The notes under the pieces: generated by a model
What the model was told of the DNA's origin: nothing
Seen by the model: only the letters and a program-made list of their open reading frames with translations
The model's database searches: none
Made by a program: the position numbers and the translations under genes
Shown: one piece after another, positions 30,498 through 39,657 of the stretch
Layout of the letters: each line of letters opens with the position of its first letter
Position numbering within the stretch: the first letter of the stretch is position 1
Assembly (NCBI RefSeq): GCF_000622225.1
Contig: NZ_JHWD01000003.1
Span: 62,001 to 126,000, forward strand
Reading direction: 5' to 3'
DNA: 64,000 bases
Origin: Roseomonas mucosa ATCC BAA-692
Lineage (GTDB): Bacteria; Pseudomonadota; Alphaproteobacteria; Acetobacterales; Acetobacteraceae

Positions 30498-33056
30498 CTA
30501 TTCCGTGTTGCCGAGCGCCGCAGGGGGCGGGGAGCGGGTCTCGGCCGCCGAGCTCTCCTCCACCCCACGGCCAGCCCCACGCTCCGGCACCGGCTCCTCC
30601 CGCTTCTGCGGGCGGGTGAGGATGATGTTCTGCGCCGGCACCGCGATCTGGATTCCCAGTTCCTGGAAGCGCTTCTTGATGCGGCGGTTGTATTCGCGCT
30701 GCACGCCCCAGCGGCCGCTGTCGCGGCACTTCATCTGCCCCAGCACGGTCGCGGTGGCGCCGTCCACCTTGTCCACGCCCCAGAGGGCGAAGTCGTCCAG
30801 GATGCTGTCGCGGAAGGCCGGGTCCTCGCGCAGCCCGGCGCCGATCTCCTTCAGCACCTCGCCCACCCGGTCGGTGTCCTCGTCGGCGGAGACAGTAACG
30901 GAGACGGCGGCGTTGCCGATGCCCTTGTTGGTGTTGGTCACCGTGGTCACGGAGGAGAAGGGGATGACATGCACCGAGCCGTCCCCCGCCCGCAGCCGGA
31001 TGGTACGGACGGAGAGCGCCTCCACCGAGCCGGACAGGCCTGAGACGGTCACCCAGTCGCCCACCTGCATGGCGTTCTCCAGCAGCAGGAACATGCCGTT
31101 GATCACGTCCTGCACCAGCTTCTGCGAGCCGAAGCCCAGCGCCACGCCGATGATCGAGGCGCCGGCCAGCAGAGGGGCGATGTTGACGCCGAGCTGGCTG
31201 AGGGCGGTGAAGCCCACCACGACTAGGATGGCGGTCAGCAGCGCGGTACGCAGCAGCGGCAGCAGGGTGCGCAGCCGGGCGGAGCGGGCATAGTCGCCCC
31301 GCGCGGACATGTCGGCGATCTGCCGGTCCACCCAGGAATTGGTCATCTCCCAGATCACCACCGCGACCACGGCGGCGATCAGCACTACCACGGCGGAGTT
31401 GGCGATGCGCTCGCCCAGCCGGCCATTGTGGAACCAGGCGAAGGCATCCACCCCCCAGACCTGCAGCACGGCGAGCACCGTCACCACCGCCATGGCGAGC
31501 GAGATCAGCCGGCGCAGGGCGGGGTAGTAGCGGTTGGCCCGTTCCTCCAGGAAGGGCAGTCGCAGCTTCTTTTCCGCATCGATGCGGAAGACCCGGTCCA
31601 GCAGGCCCAGGATGCCAACGGTGATCAGGCGGGCCACCACCAGCACCAGCACGGTCAGGCCGAAATAGCGGAAGAGCAGGCCGTAGCCGTTGCGGATCTC
31701 CACCGCCCAGACGAACCAGATGGCCAGGATCAGGAAGATCGCCAGCACGTGCCAGATGGCGGCCAGCCAGTTCCGCGCCAGGGCGAAGGTGCTGCGCGAG
31801 CCGTGCGGGGCGGCGATCGCCTCGGCCACCGGCTTGCGGCACTGCAGGATCACCACGACCATCATCAGGTGCGTGACGAGGATCAGCAGCTTCATCGCGG
31901 ACGTATAGGCCAAGCTATAGAGGCCCAGCACCCGGGCCATCTCCAGCGCAGCCATGCCATAGACCACGACGCGGCTGATCCGGGCGAGCCAGACCTCGAC
32001 ATAGGCGGCGGTCTCGTCGCCGATGTTGAAAAGGCGCAGGGCCGCCTGATCCGGCGAGACCAGCATGTGGCAGATGGCCATCACGATATGCTGGACCACA
32101 TAGGCATTGACGGCGGCCAGGATGATCAGCGGCACCGTCCAGCCATCGTTCAGCGGCGTGGCCAGCAGCAGGTTGCCCACGGCGGCGAAGGCGGCAACGG
32201 GCAGCAGCTCCAGCAGCAGGCGCAGCAGGGCGAGCGGCAGGCGGCGCAGGAAGCGCAGCTCCGCCCGGCTGGCGAGGCCGGCTGCCTCCGGGCCCATCAC
32301 CTCGCGCTCGCGCCGCCGCCGGGCCACGCCTTCCTCAGCCCGATGGACGACCATGGCGGTCGGCCGGCGCAGGGCGCGCGTGACCAGGCGCCGCGCCGTC
32401 CAAGCCAGGGCGAGGACCAGGACCAGCTTCCAGCCCGCGTCGAGGATGGTGGACTGGGCATAGGGGTTGGTCGCGGTACGGACGATCCAGTCCCAGACCA
32501 GCGGAACATTGCCCACGGTCCGCCCGGCGGTGACCAGGTAGTCCGAGGCATTCGCGAACCAGCCGGAAAGCGCCACGATGAGTTGCGCCAGGATGCCGTT
32601 CGCCTGCAGCGAGACGCGCTTCTCCGGCGCGGCGGCGGGTTCGGCGGGCGCGGCGGCAGCCGGTGTGGCGGCCCCCTGCGCCGGAGCCGGCGAGGCCGGG
32701 GGGGGGCCGCCGGCCGCCGGGGCCGTGGCGCCGCCCTGGTTGGATGCGGCCGGACCGGTCGCCGCGGGATGAGCCGCCGTGGAGGCAGGTGCGACGCGGG
32801 CGATGGCCTCCAGAGCGGTGATGACGTCCCGGCGGCGCGCGTCGTTCTGCAGCACCTCCAACGCCCGGCGCGCCTCCTCGGGCGTCAGCCCGGCCGTGGG
32901 GGCGGAGGTGGCGGCGTTCTGGTTGGCACTCTGGGCCAGGGCGGGCTGCGCCAGACCGGGCACCACGAGAACGAGCAGCGCGGCCAGCAGCAGCAGGGAC
33001 AGGTGCAGGCCAGGGGCCGGGATCCTCGCACCATGGCATCCCATCCCGGTGGTCAT
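30498..33056 (-). CDS. Large MscS-family mechanosensitive ion channel
   Basis: 852-residue inner-membrane channel that opens under membrane tension. The signal peptide (LSLLLLAALLVLVVPGLAQP) is followed by an Ala/Pro-rich periplasmic region to about residue 170. About ten hydrophobic helices come next, then the MscS pore helix and beta domain (LLAGASIIGVALGFGSQKLV, then QDVINGMFLLLENAMQVGDW and FSSVTTVTNTNKG). The C-terminus is a mixed domain with a Glu/Arg-rich tail. Architecture matches the YbiO/YnaI size class. The ATG at 33056 was chosen for the GGGGGA upstream and the signal peptide. It is divergent from gatC. Confidence 0.93.
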   Translation of the reverse strand: MTTGMGCHGARIPAPGLHLSLLLLAALLVLVVPGLAQPALAQSANQNAATSAPTAGLTPEEARRALEVLQNDARRRDVITALEAIARVAPASTAAHPAATGPAASNQGGATAPAAGGPPPASPAPAQGAATPAAAAPAEPAAAPEKRVSLQANGILAQLIVALSGWFANASDYLVTAGRTVGNVPLVWDWIVRTATNPYAQSTILDAGWKLVLVLALAWTARRLVTRALRRPTAMVVHRAEEGVARRRREREVMGPEAAGLASRAELRFLRRLPLALLRLLLELLPVAAFAAVGNLLLATPLNDGWTVPLIILAAVNAYVVQHIVMAICHMLVSPDQAALRLFNIGDETAAYVEVWLARISRVVVYGMAALEMARVLGLYSLAYTSAMKLLILVTHLMMVVVILQCRKPVAEAIAAPHGSRSTFALARNWLAAIWHVLAIFLILAIWFVWAVEIRNGYGLLFRYFGLTVLVLVVARLITVGILGLLDRVFRIDAEKKLRLPFLEERANRYYPALRRLISLAMAVVTVLAVLQVWGVDAFAWFHNGRLGERIANSAVVVLIAAVVAVVIWEMTNSWVDRQIADMSARGDYARSARLRTLLPLLRTALLTAILVVVGFTALSQLGVNIAPLLAGASIIGVALGFGSQKLVQDVINGMFLLLENAMQVGDWVTVSGLSGSVEALSVRTIRLRAGDGSVHVIPFSSVTTVTNTNKGIGNAAVSVTVSADEDTDRVGEVLKEIGAGLREDPAFRDSILDDFALWGVDKVDGATATVLGQMKCRDSGRWGVQREYNRRIKKRFQELGIQIAVPAQNIILTRPQKREEPVPERGAGRGVEESSAAETRSPPPAALGNTE

Positions 33057-33506
33057 GGTCCCCCGGCGGTCCCGGCCCGGGGGCGGTCCGTCTCCGACGC
33101 GCAGAAGCCTCATCCAGTCACTGTCCTCTTCGCTGTGCCGGGGCACGGCTCCAAGGACAGGCCAAGGGGCCGCGGCCCCATCCGGCCGTGGTCTATCTCG
33201 GTGGGCGGTGCTTTAGGCCGAACCCACCAGGGGATCGACCACTGCGCGTCCGGAGTTACGTTTCGTTTCCCGCCCTTCGTTTCCCGCCTTGGCACCCCGG
33301 CGGCCCGCCACGGGCAAAAGCCGCCCGGGCGCGCCGGGTTGCAGCGCCACGGGCCGTGGCTCGCCGGAATGCCGGGGTCGGGCGGGGTTTCCGCGGGCTT
33401 CCGGGAGTTGCTTCGCCCCGCCCGATGGCGCACGGCCCTTGACTTCGGGCCCGCCGCTCGCTTCCTGGCCCTTGTCTGTACTCTGAACTGGGGTTCCTTC
33501 CCGAAC
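33057..33506. other. 450-bp divergent intergenic region, mscS and gatC
   Basis: It must hold both promoters, but no pair of boxes with correct spacing is convincing. A TTGACT lies at 33439-33444 on the + strand without a matching -10 box. No coding frame or strong hairpin is evident. Confidence 0.45.
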
Positions 33507-33806
33507 ATGTCGCTCGATACCGCCACCGTCCGGCGCGTCGCGTCGCTCGCCCGCATCCATCTGGAGGATGAGGAGGTCACGCGCCTGCAAGCCGAGCTGA
33601 ACGGCATCCTGGCCTGGGTGGAACAGCTCCAGGCCGTGGACACGGCCGGCATCGAGCCCCTGGCGGGCGGTGCCGCCATGCCCGAGCTCGCCGTCCTGCG
33701 CATGCGGGACGACGTGGTGACCGACGGCGGCATGCCGGAGAAGGTCCTCGCCAACGCGCCCGACCGCCAGGGCGATTTCTTCACCGTTCCGAAGGTCGTC
33801 GAATAA
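33507..33806 (+). CDS. gatC: Asp/Glu-tRNA amidotransferase subunit C
   Basis: 99-residue belt subunit that stabilises GatA-GatB. It has the typical opening [20 protein letters not shown], helix [20 protein letters not shown], and the PLAGG to LRMRDD loop, ending with [10 protein letters not shown]. The ATG at 33507 begins the conserved region directly. It is followed by gatA after a single base. Confidence 0.96.
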   Translation: MSLDTATVRRVASLARIHLEDEEVTRLQAELNGILAWVEQLQAVDTAGIEPLAGGAAMPELAVLRMRDDVVTDGGMPEKVLANAPDRQGDFFTVPKVVE

Positions 33807-33807
33807 G

Positions 33808-35295
33808 ATGCGCCCGACCGATTTCACGCTCCGTGGCGCGCTGGACGCGCTGAACGAGGGCGAGATCACCTCCGAGGAGCTGACCCGCGCCCATCTGGAC
33901 GCGATCGAGGCCCTGAACCCCCGGATCAACGCCTATATCACCGTCACGGCGGAAAAGGCGCTGGAGGCCGCGCGCGCCTCCGACGCCCGCCGCAAGGCGG
34001 GGCAGGCGGGCAGGCTGGACGGCGTGCCGCTGGCCATCAAGGACCTGTTCTGCACCGAGGGCACCCGCACCACGGCGGCCAGCCGCATCCTGGGCGAGTT
34101 CGTGCCGCCCTATGAGAGCACCGTCACCGCCAACCTGCTGCGCGACGGCGCGGTCTTCCTGGGCAAGGTGAACCTGGACGAGTTCGCCATGGGCTCCTCC
34201 AACGCCACCTCCGCCTTCGGCGGCGTGGAGAATCCCTGGTCCCGCCGCAACGACCCGGACACGAAGCTGGTCCCCGGCGGGTCCTCGGGCGGTTCCGCCG
34301 CCGCCGTCGCGGCACGGCTGGCCCTGGGCGCCACGGCGACCGACACGGGCGGCTCCATCCGCCAGCCCGCGGCCTTCTGCGGCATCGCCGGGATCAAGCC
34401 GACCTATGGCCGCTGCTCGCGCTGGGGCGTGGTGGCCTTCGCCTCCTCGCTCGACCAGGCGGGGCCGGTGGCACGGACCGTGGAGGACTGCGCCCTGCTG
34501 CTCGGCTCCATGGCCGGGTTCGACCCCAAGGACTCCACCTCGGTGGACCTGCCGGTGCCGGATTTCGCGGCGGCCTGCGCGCGCGGGGTGAAGGGGCTGC
34601 GGATCGGCGTACCCAAGGAATACCGCCTGCCGGGCATGCCGGAGGAGATCGGAAGGCTCTGGGAGCAGGGGCTCGACTGGCTGCGCGCCGAGGGCGCGGA
34701 GATCGTCGAGATCTCCCTGCCGCACACGAAATACGCGCTGCCGACCTACTATATCGTGGCGCCGGCCGAGGCTTCCTCGAACCTCGCCCGCTACGACGGT
34801 GTGCGCTACGGCGCCCGCGTCTCCACGGGCGGCGACCTCAAGGATCTCTACGAGCACACCCGCGCCGCCGGCTTCGGCGCCGAGGTGAAGCGCCGCATCA
34901 TGATCGGCACCTATGTGCTCTCCGCCGGCTACTACGACGCCTACTACCTGAAGGCGCAGCGGGTGCGGGCGCTGATCAAGCGCGACTTCGACGAGGCCTG
35001 GGAGAAGGTGGACGCCATCCTGACGCCCGCCACGCCCTCGGCCGCCTTCGGCGCGGACGAGAAGCAGGACGACCCCGTCGCCATGTACCTGAACGACGTC
35101 TTCACCGTGACGGCGAACCTCGCCGGCCTCCCGGGCCTCTCGGTCCCGGCCGGGCTGGACGCGCAGGGCCTGCCGCTGGGCCTGCAGGTGATCGGCAAGC
35201 CCTTCGACGAGGAGACCGTCTTCGCGGTCGGCACCGCCCTGGAGCGGGCCGCCGATTTCACCACCCTACCGGGCGTGAGGGCCGGGCAGGCATAG
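33808..35295 (+). CDS. gatA: Asp/Glu-tRNA amidotransferase subunit A
   Basis: 495-residue amidase that releases ammonia from glutamine for Glu-tRNA-Gln or Asp-tRNA-Asn transamidation. The Ser-cisSer-Lys triad is visible: Lys78 in VPLAIKDLF, Ser159 in [12 protein letters not shown], and nucleophile Ser183 in [14 protein letters not shown]. The C-terminal [13 protein letters not shown] segment is also normal. Ammonia passes through a tunnel to GatB. The gene ends one base before an unrelated small gene that separates it from gatB. Confidence 0.97.
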   Translation: MRPTDFTLRGALDALNEGEITSEELTRAHLDAIEALNPRINAYITVTAEKALEAARASDARRKAGQAGRLDGVPLAIKDLFCTEGTRTTAASRILGEFVPPYESTVTANLLRDGAVFLGKVNLDEFAMGSSNATSAFGGVENPWSRRNDPDTKLVPGGSSGGSAAAVAARLALGATATDTGGSIRQPAAFCGIAGIKPTYGRCSRWGVVAFASSLDQAGPVARTVEDCALLLGSMAGFDPKDSTSVDLPVPDFAAACARGVKGLRIGVPKEYRLPGMPEEIGRLWEQGLDWLRAEGAEIVEISLPHTKYALPTYYIVAPAEASSNLARYDGVRYGARVSTGGDLKDLYEHTRAAGFGAEVKRRIMIGTYVLSAGYYDAYYLKAQRVRALIKRDFDEAWEKVDAILTPATPSAAFGADEKQDDPVAMYLNDVFTVTANLAGLPGLSVPAGLDAQGLPLGLQVIGKPFDEETVFAVGTALERAADFTTLPGVRAGQA

Positions 35296-35296
35296 G

Positions 35297-35806
35297 ATGG
35301 CAGTCGACTTCCAGTCCAAGACCCTGTCCGAGCTTCGGACGATGGTCGAGAATGGTGAGCGTGCCGGCAAGACCGGGCACCCGACCTTCCTCGCCGCCGT
35401 CGCGGAACTGGACCGGAGGGTGGCCGGAGCGGATGGCAGGCTCAGTCTGGAAAGGACGCGGGAAGCCATCCGTGCGGCGGCGCTGGAAGATCGCTGTCTC
35501 AGCTATGGTGATGTGGCGCGTGCCAGTGGCATCGCCTGGAGCATGAAGACCCGGTCCCAGATGAGGGATCACCTCGCGGAACTTTGCGCCCGAGCCGACA
35601 GGGAGCGGCTGCCGCTGCTTTCTGCCGTCGTGGTCCGCGCAGAGGATGTGCGCGAGGGAGTGCTCTGCGGCGAGGCGTTGCAGGGTTTCATCGCGCTGGC
35701 GGTGCGGCTCGGCTTCGATGCTGACGGTACGCCTGAGAAACAGAGCCGCTTTGTGAAGGCGGAACAGCAGAAAGTCTTCGCTTGGGCGAAGAGGGAAAGC
35801 CGATGA
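35297..35806 (+). CDS. Uncharacterised protein inserted between gatA and gatB
   Basis: 169 residues, no signal peptide or membrane segment. Residues 8-42 form a helical N-terminal part ([20 protein letters not shown]). Residues 50-168 form a second unit, with a winged-helix-like [17 protein letters not shown], then [14 protein letters not shown], and finally [15 protein letters not shown] do not recognise a named family. Its ATG is one base after the gatA stop and its stop overlaps the gatB ATG by four bases, so it is translated as part of the gat operon. Codon use departs from its neighbours: frequent AGG arginines, GAA, GAT, GGT and CTT. This suggests recent acquisition. A DNA- or RNA-binding role is only a guess. 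Confidence 0.8.
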   Translation: MAVDFQSKTLSELRTMVENGERAGKTGHPTFLAAVAELDRRVAGADGRLSLERTREAIRAAALEDRCLSYGDVARASGIAWSMKTRSQMRDHLAELCARADRERLPLLSAVVVRAEDVREGVLCGEALQGFIALAVRLGFDADGTPEKQSRFVKAEQQKVFAWAKRESR

Positions 35807-37257
35807 GCTATACGATCGAGGGCGAGACCGGCCCCTGGGAACTGGTGATCGGGCTGGAGGTCCATGCCCAGGTCAGTTCCGAAGCCAAGCTCTTCTCCGG
35901 CGCGGCGACCGAATTCGGCGCCGCGCCGAACAGCCAGGTTTCCTTCGTGGATGCCGGAATGCCGGGCATGCTGCCGGTCATCAACCGGGAATGCGTGGCC
36001 CAGGCGGTGCGCACCGGGCTGGGGCTGAAGGCGAAGATCAATCCCTGGTCGCGCTTCGACCGGAAGAACTATTTCTACGCCGACCTGCCGACGGGCTATC
36101 AGATCAGCCAGTTCGCTTTCCCCATCGTGGGGGAGGGCAAGCTGACCATCGAGCTGTCCGACGGCACGGCGAAGGAGATCGGCATCACCCGTCTGCATCT
36201 GGAGCAGGATGCCGGCAAGTCGCTGCACGACCAGGACCCGTCGCGGACCTTCGTGGACCTGAACCGGGCCGGCGTGGCGCTGATGGAGATCGTCTCCGAG
36301 CCGGACCTCCGCTCGCCGGAAGAGGCCGGGGCCTATGTCACCAAGCTGCGGCAGATCCTGCGCTATCTCGGCACCTGCGACGGCAACATGGAGGAAGGCA
36401 GCCTCCGCGCCGACGTGAACGTCTCCGTGCGCAAGACGGGGGAGGGGTTCCGCACGCGCTGCGAGGTGAAGAACGTCAACTCCATCCGCTTCGTCATGCA
36501 GGCCGTCGAGGCCGAGGCGCGGCGCCAGATCGAGGTCTGGGAATCGGGTGGCACGGTGGAGCAGGAGACGCGGCTCTTCGACACCGGCCGGGGCGTGACG
36601 CGCTCCATGCGTTCCAAGGAGGATGCGCATGACTACCGCTACTTCCCCGACCCGGACCTGCCGCCGCTGGTGCTGGAGCCGGCCTGGATCGAGGAGCTGA
36701 AATCCGGGCTTTCCGAGCTGCCGGACGACCGCCGCGCCCGCTATGTCGGCGAATACGGCCTCACCGCCTATGACGCCCATGTGCTGACGCTGGAGAAGGA
36801 GACGGCCGCCTATTACGAGGAGGTTGCCCGCGGGCGCGATGCCAAGCAGGCGGCCAACTGGGTGATGGGCGATCTCTTCGCGGCGCTGAACCGCACCAGG
36901 ACGGACATCACCACTTCCCCGGTTTCGGCGAAGAATCTGGGCGCGCTGCTGGACCTGATGGCGGACAACACCCTGTCCGGCAAGCTGGCCAAGGAGGTCT
37001 TCGAGGCCATGGTCGAGACGGGCCGCTCGCCCGGCGAGATCGTGGAGGAGCGGGGGCTGAGGCAGGTGACCGATACCGGCGCCATCGAGGCGGTGGTGGA
37101 TGAGGTCCTGGCGAAGAACGCCGACAAGGTGGCGGAATTCCGTTCCGGCAAGGAGAAGCTCTTCGGCTTCTTCGTCGGCCAGACGATGCGGGCGATGCAG
37201 GGCAAGGGTAATCCGGCCCTGGTGAACGAGGTGATCAAGGCCAAGCTCGCCGGCTGA
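35803..37257 (+). CDS. gatB: Asp/Glu-tRNA amidotransferase subunit B
   Basis: 484-residue subunit that phosphorylates the tRNA-bound Glu or Asp and binds the acceptor stem. The cradle domain has [20 protein letters not shown], the [16 protein letters not shown] motif, the metal/ATP region [13 protein letters not shown], and [13 protein letters not shown]. The C-terminal YqeY-like tail domain (about 340-484) ends [18 protein letters not shown]. The ATG at 35803 overlaps the stop of the preceding unknown gene. An upstream ATG at 35782 adds seven non-conserved residues and was not used. Confidence 0.97.
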   Translation: MSYTIEGETGPWELVIGLEVHAQVSSEAKLFSGAATEFGAAPNSQVSFVDAGMPGMLPVINRECVAQAVRTGLGLKAKINPWSRFDRKNYFYADLPTGYQISQFAFPIVGEGKLTIELSDGTAKEIGITRLHLEQDAGKSLHDQDPSRTFVDLNRAGVALMEIVSEPDLRSPEEAGAYVTKLRQILRYLGTCDGNMEEGSLRADVNVSVRKTGEGFRTRCEVKNVNSIRFVMQAVEAEARRQIEVWESGGTVEQETRLFDTGRGVTRSMRSKEDAHDYRYFPDPDLPPLVLEPAWIEELKSGLSELPDDRRARYVGEYGLTAYDAHVLTLEKETAAYYEEVARGRDAKQAANWVMGDLFAALNRTRTDITTSPVSAKNLGALLDLMADNTLSGKLAKEVFEAMVETGRSPGEIVEERGLRQVTDTGAIEAVVDEVLAKNADKVAEFRSGKEKLFGFFVGQTMRAMQGKGNPALVNEVIKAKLAG

Positions 37258-37277
37258 GGCCGGAGGGACGGGGCGGG

Positions 37278-37312
37278 AAAGGGGCCGGTGGCATATGCCG
37301 CCGGCCCCTTTT
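37278..37312. terminator. Bidirectional Rho-independent terminator after gatB
   Basis: AAAGGGGCCGG (37278-37288) pairs with CCGGCCCCTTTT (37301-37312), with an inner GGCATATGCC palindrome between. T-tracts are present in both directions, TTTT on plus and TTTCCC on minus. It serves gatB and the TM2 gene that converges on it. Confidence 0.9.
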
Positions 37313-37365
37313 CCTTTGCCCTGGGGCATGGCGTACGGGGCGCGGCTTCCCCGGGGCGATTCGCT

Positions 37366-37713
37366 CTATCGCCGCCGTAGCGAGGCGATCAGGTCGTTGT
37401 TGTAGCGGCGGGTCATGCCTGGGATCAGGAAGATGTCCACGAACAGCCAGATGCCCACCAGCAGGAAGCCCAGGTGGCCGATGAAGATCAGGCTCAGCGC
37501 CCAGCTCAGCGCGGTGATCAGCAGCATCACCACGCCGCTCATGGTCCGACCCAGATAGAAGCGGTGGATGCCCAGCCAGCCCAGGAAGAACCAGAGCACA
37601 TAGGCGACCAGGGCGGACTTCTTGTTGGCGTCGTATTGCATCATCATCATCGCTTCGCCCGGCGCCGCCCCTTGGGGGAGACCGCTGGGCGATACGTTGA
37701 AGAACTGTGACAT
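37366..37713 (-). CDS. TM2-domain membrane protein
   Basis: 115 residues. A hydrophilic N-terminal stretch of about 40 residues contains four consecutive Met codons. The TM2 domain follows: KKSALVAYVLWFFLGWLGIHRFY, first helix ending in the conserved G-x-H-RFYLG turn, then a second hydrophobic region (VVMLLITALSWALSL) and a third (FLLVGIWLFVDIFLIPGM). The tail is charged. Bacterial TM2 proteins have no established function. The ATG at 37713 has GAGGA upstream, while the open frame continues further with no family match. Confidence 0.85.
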   Translation of the reverse strand: MSQFFNVSPSGLPQGAAPGEAMMMMQYDANKKSALVAYVLWFFLGWLGIHRFYLGRTMSGVVMLLITALSWALSLIFIGHLGFLLVGIWLFVDIFLIPGMTRRYNNDLIASLRRR

Positions 37714-37807
37714 CCGGCAGATCCTCTTCGGTCTCTTCCCCTTGCATATGGGGATGCGGGCCGCGCCGCCGGAGTAGACCAGCCGCCATGACAAGACGAG
37801 GCCCGGC

Positions 37808-38440
37808 ATGAGCATCACGCTGCACACCTGGAACACACCCAACGGACGCAAGATCAGCGTGGCGCTGGAGGAAATGGGGCTGCCCTACTCGGTGAAGACG
37901 GTGGACATCACCAAGGGTCAGCAGTTCGAGCCCGATTTCCTGCGGATCAGCCCGAACAACCGCATTCCGGCGATCGTCGATCCGGAAGGGCCGGACGGCA
38001 GGCCGATCAGCGTCTTCGAGTCGGGCGCGATCCTGCTCTATCTCGGCGAGAAGACCGGGAAGTTCCTGCCGCGCGACCTGCGGGCCCGCGTGCCGGTGCT
38101 GGAATGGCTGATGTGGCAGATGGGCGGACTCGGCCCTATGCCGGGGCAGGTCCACCACTTCCTGGGCCAGCCGGAGGGTCCGGCGCGCGACTATGGCGTG
38201 GAGCGCTACGGCAAGGAGACCAGGCGGCTCTATGGCGTGCTGGACAAGCGCCTGGCCGGGCGCGAGTTCGTGGCGACCGAGGGGGAGCCGAGCGTGGCGG
38301 ACTTCGCCATCCTGGGTTGGGCTTGGCGGCACGAGCGGCATCTGGTGCCCTTCGACGACCTGCCGAACCTGGCCGCCTGGTACGATCGGATGATGGCTCG
38401 CCCGGCCACGAAGCGTGGCTTCGAAATCCCGCTTTCCTGA
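37808..38440 (+). CDS. Glutathione S-transferase family protein (second copy)
   Basis: 210-residue paralog of the transferase at 16327-17022, sharing the TPNG-K start (WNTPNGRKISVALEEMGL), NNRIPAIVDPEGP, and the FESGAILLYLGEK and WLMWQMGGLGPMPGQ boxes. The C-terminal half differs and lacks the extra 20 residues at the end. It probably uses glutathione for disulfide or peroxide chemistry, as in YfcG. It ends 67 bp before tRNA-Ser and has no partner gene. Confidence 0.92.
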   Translation: MSITLHTWNTPNGRKISVALEEMGLPYSVKTVDITKGQQFEPDFLRISPNNRIPAIVDPEGPDGRPISVFESGAILLYLGEKTGKFLPRDLRARVPVLEWLMWQMGGLGPMPGQVHHFLGQPEGPARDYGVERYGKETRRLYGVLDKRLAGREFVATEGEPSVADFAILGWAWRHERHLVPFDDLPNLAAWYDRMMARPATKRGFEIPLS

Positions 38441-38443
38441 GGT

Positions 38444-38472
38444 TTGACGGCGCCTTCGGTCGCGGCTAGAAG
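38444..38472 (+). promoter_or_regulatory. Promoter of tRNA-Ser
   Basis: TTGACG (38444-38449), 17-bp spacer, TAGAAG (38467-38472). The -35 box matches 5 of 6 positions. The predicted start lies about 30 bp before the mature tRNA end. The -35 box begins four bases after the stop of the upstream transferase gene. Confidence 0.65.
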
Positions 38473-38507
38473 CACCCCCGCAACGCCGTGAGACTTTCCA
38501 CTCCTGC

Positions 38508-38600
38508 GGAGGGGTGGCCGAGTGGCCGAAGGCGGCGGTTTGCTAAACCGTTATAGGATGTCAAGTCCTATCGTGGGTTCGAATCCCATCCCCTCCGCCA
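38508..38600 (+). tRNA. tRNA-Ser (anticodon GCU)
   Basis: The acceptor arm GGAGGGG (38508-38514) pairs with CCCCTCC (38590-38596), followed by G and an encoded CCA. The anticodon loop TTTGCTAAA places GCT at the anticodon, reading AGC and AGU serine codons. A long variable arm (TAGGATGTCAAGTCCTA) marks a class II tRNA, and the T arm GGGTTCGAATCCC is standard. Confidence 0.97.
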
Positions 38601-39129
38601 TTTCCTTTTCCTGAACGATCTGAATACGTGATGGCCGCGAGACGGGGATCGCACTTCCGAACCGCCCCTCTGCACCATCCCGCATCTGCGGGGCCAGGAT
38701 GCCGCCCGTGGCAGCCCGCTCGAGGTGCAGGCATCCACATCGCCTCGCCAAGCAGGTTTTCACCAGGAAAAGGGAAAAAGGCTGCGGGCCAAAGGAGGGG
38801 GGCTCTCGGCGCCATATCGGGGGGGTGGTCGTGATTGGCACCGTGCCCGCAGCAACGGGAAAGTGCCGGAATATCTCGGCTGGTTCCAGCAACCCATAGT
38901 TGAAAAATCTCAATTTTGATCGAAATCTTTTTCTTTCATGATATTCTTCACCGAAAACATCCCCACGGTTGTGTGATCGGAAGGGCACGGGGTCCATCGC
39001 AATTGTGAATGCGGCGCCTCCCGATTCCCGGGGCCCTTCAACTGGCCCGGATGATCGCCAGATTTCATTCTGACCACGACCGGGGCCCTGACTGCGAAGA
39101 CAGGACCTGATTCGAGAAGAGGAGGTCGT
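38601..39129. other. 529-bp gene-free, partly AT-rich region downstream of tRNA-Ser
   Basis: No coding frame is convincing. Bases about 38895-38955 are markedly AT-rich for this genome and include long A and T runs. I looked for a second copy of the tRNA 3' end as an attachment-site mark and found none. The sequence could be promoter DNA for the DUF2934 gene or the decayed edge of an integrated element. Confidence 0.5.
38916..38945 (+). promoter_or_regulatory. Weak promoter candidate upstream of the DUF2934 gene
   Basis: TTGATC (38916-38921) and GATATT (38940-38945) with 18-bp spacing lie inside the AT-rich patch. The start codon is 184 bp away, so a long leader would be needed. Confidence 0.25.
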
Positions 39130-39483
39130 ATGGCCGGACATGTACCCGATGACGAAGCACGCATCCGGGAGCTTGCCTATTTCCTGTGGAAGGACGCCGG
39201 CTGCCCGGACGGCATGGCGGGCGCGCACTGGGAACAGGCGAGCCGGCTGCTGTCCGGCCAGGCTTCTGGAGGCGAACCGCTGGAGATGCAGGCTGCCGCC
39301 GCAGCCAAGGCTGAGGAGGATGCCAGGGCCGTCGCCGCAAAAGCCCGGCGTCCGAAGGTGATCGGCACGGCCGCTGCCGAGGTGAAGGCAGAGTCCCGTA
39401 AGGCCACCGTGAAGGCCGGAAAAGCCGAGAAGCACGCCGGGAAGGACGACAAGGCCCCCAAGAAGCCTAAGGCCAAGGCATGA
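39130..39483 (+). CDS. DUF2934-domain protein with histone-like tail
   Basis: 117 residues. The N-terminal 40 residues are the DUF2934 motif, with EARIRELAYFLWKDAGCPDG followed by HWEQASRLL. From about residue 55 the chain is Ala/Lys-rich (KAEKHAGKDDKAPKKPKAKA at the end), like the tails of histone H1-type nucleoid proteins. Function unknown; such genes are common in alphaproteobacteria and some are stress-linked. The ATG at 39130 has GAGGAGG nine bases upstream. A perfect 13-bp hairpin starts 27 bp past the stop. Confidence 0.85.
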   Translation: MAGHVPDDEARIRELAYFLWKDAGCPDGMAGAHWEQASRLLSGQASGGEPLEMQAAAAAKAEEDARAVAAKARRPKVIGTAAAEVKAESRKATVKAGKAEKHAGKDDKAPKKPKAKA

Positions 39484-39509
39484 TGCTGGATGCCGGGCCG
39501 TTCCGGGAC

Positions 39510-39543
39510 GCTGCCATGTCCCGACCGAAAGGGACATGGCAGC
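39510..39543. repeat. Perfect 13-bp inverted repeat after the DUF2934 gene
   Basis: GCTGCCATGTCCC (39510-39522) and GGGACATGGCAGC (39531-39543) with the loop GACCGAAA. There is no T-tract. Placed between the DUF2934 and DedA genes, it may be a Rho-assisted terminator or a 3' stabiliser. Confidence 0.7.
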
Positions 39544-39657
39544 GGTGTGGGCGCAGCCTTGGCATCTCGAAAACCGCGACGACGCCACAGAAAGCTGTTT
39601 CACAATTTCTTGGGGTCGGGCATTTTGTCCTCTACAGAGGTGTCGGGAGCGCATCTG

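Noticed and set aside
38501-39200. Integrated element at tRNA-Ser with attachment-site repeats
   Set aside because: No second copy of the tRNA 3' end, no integrase and no phage or plasmid genes seen in the window. Kept only as a question in the findings.
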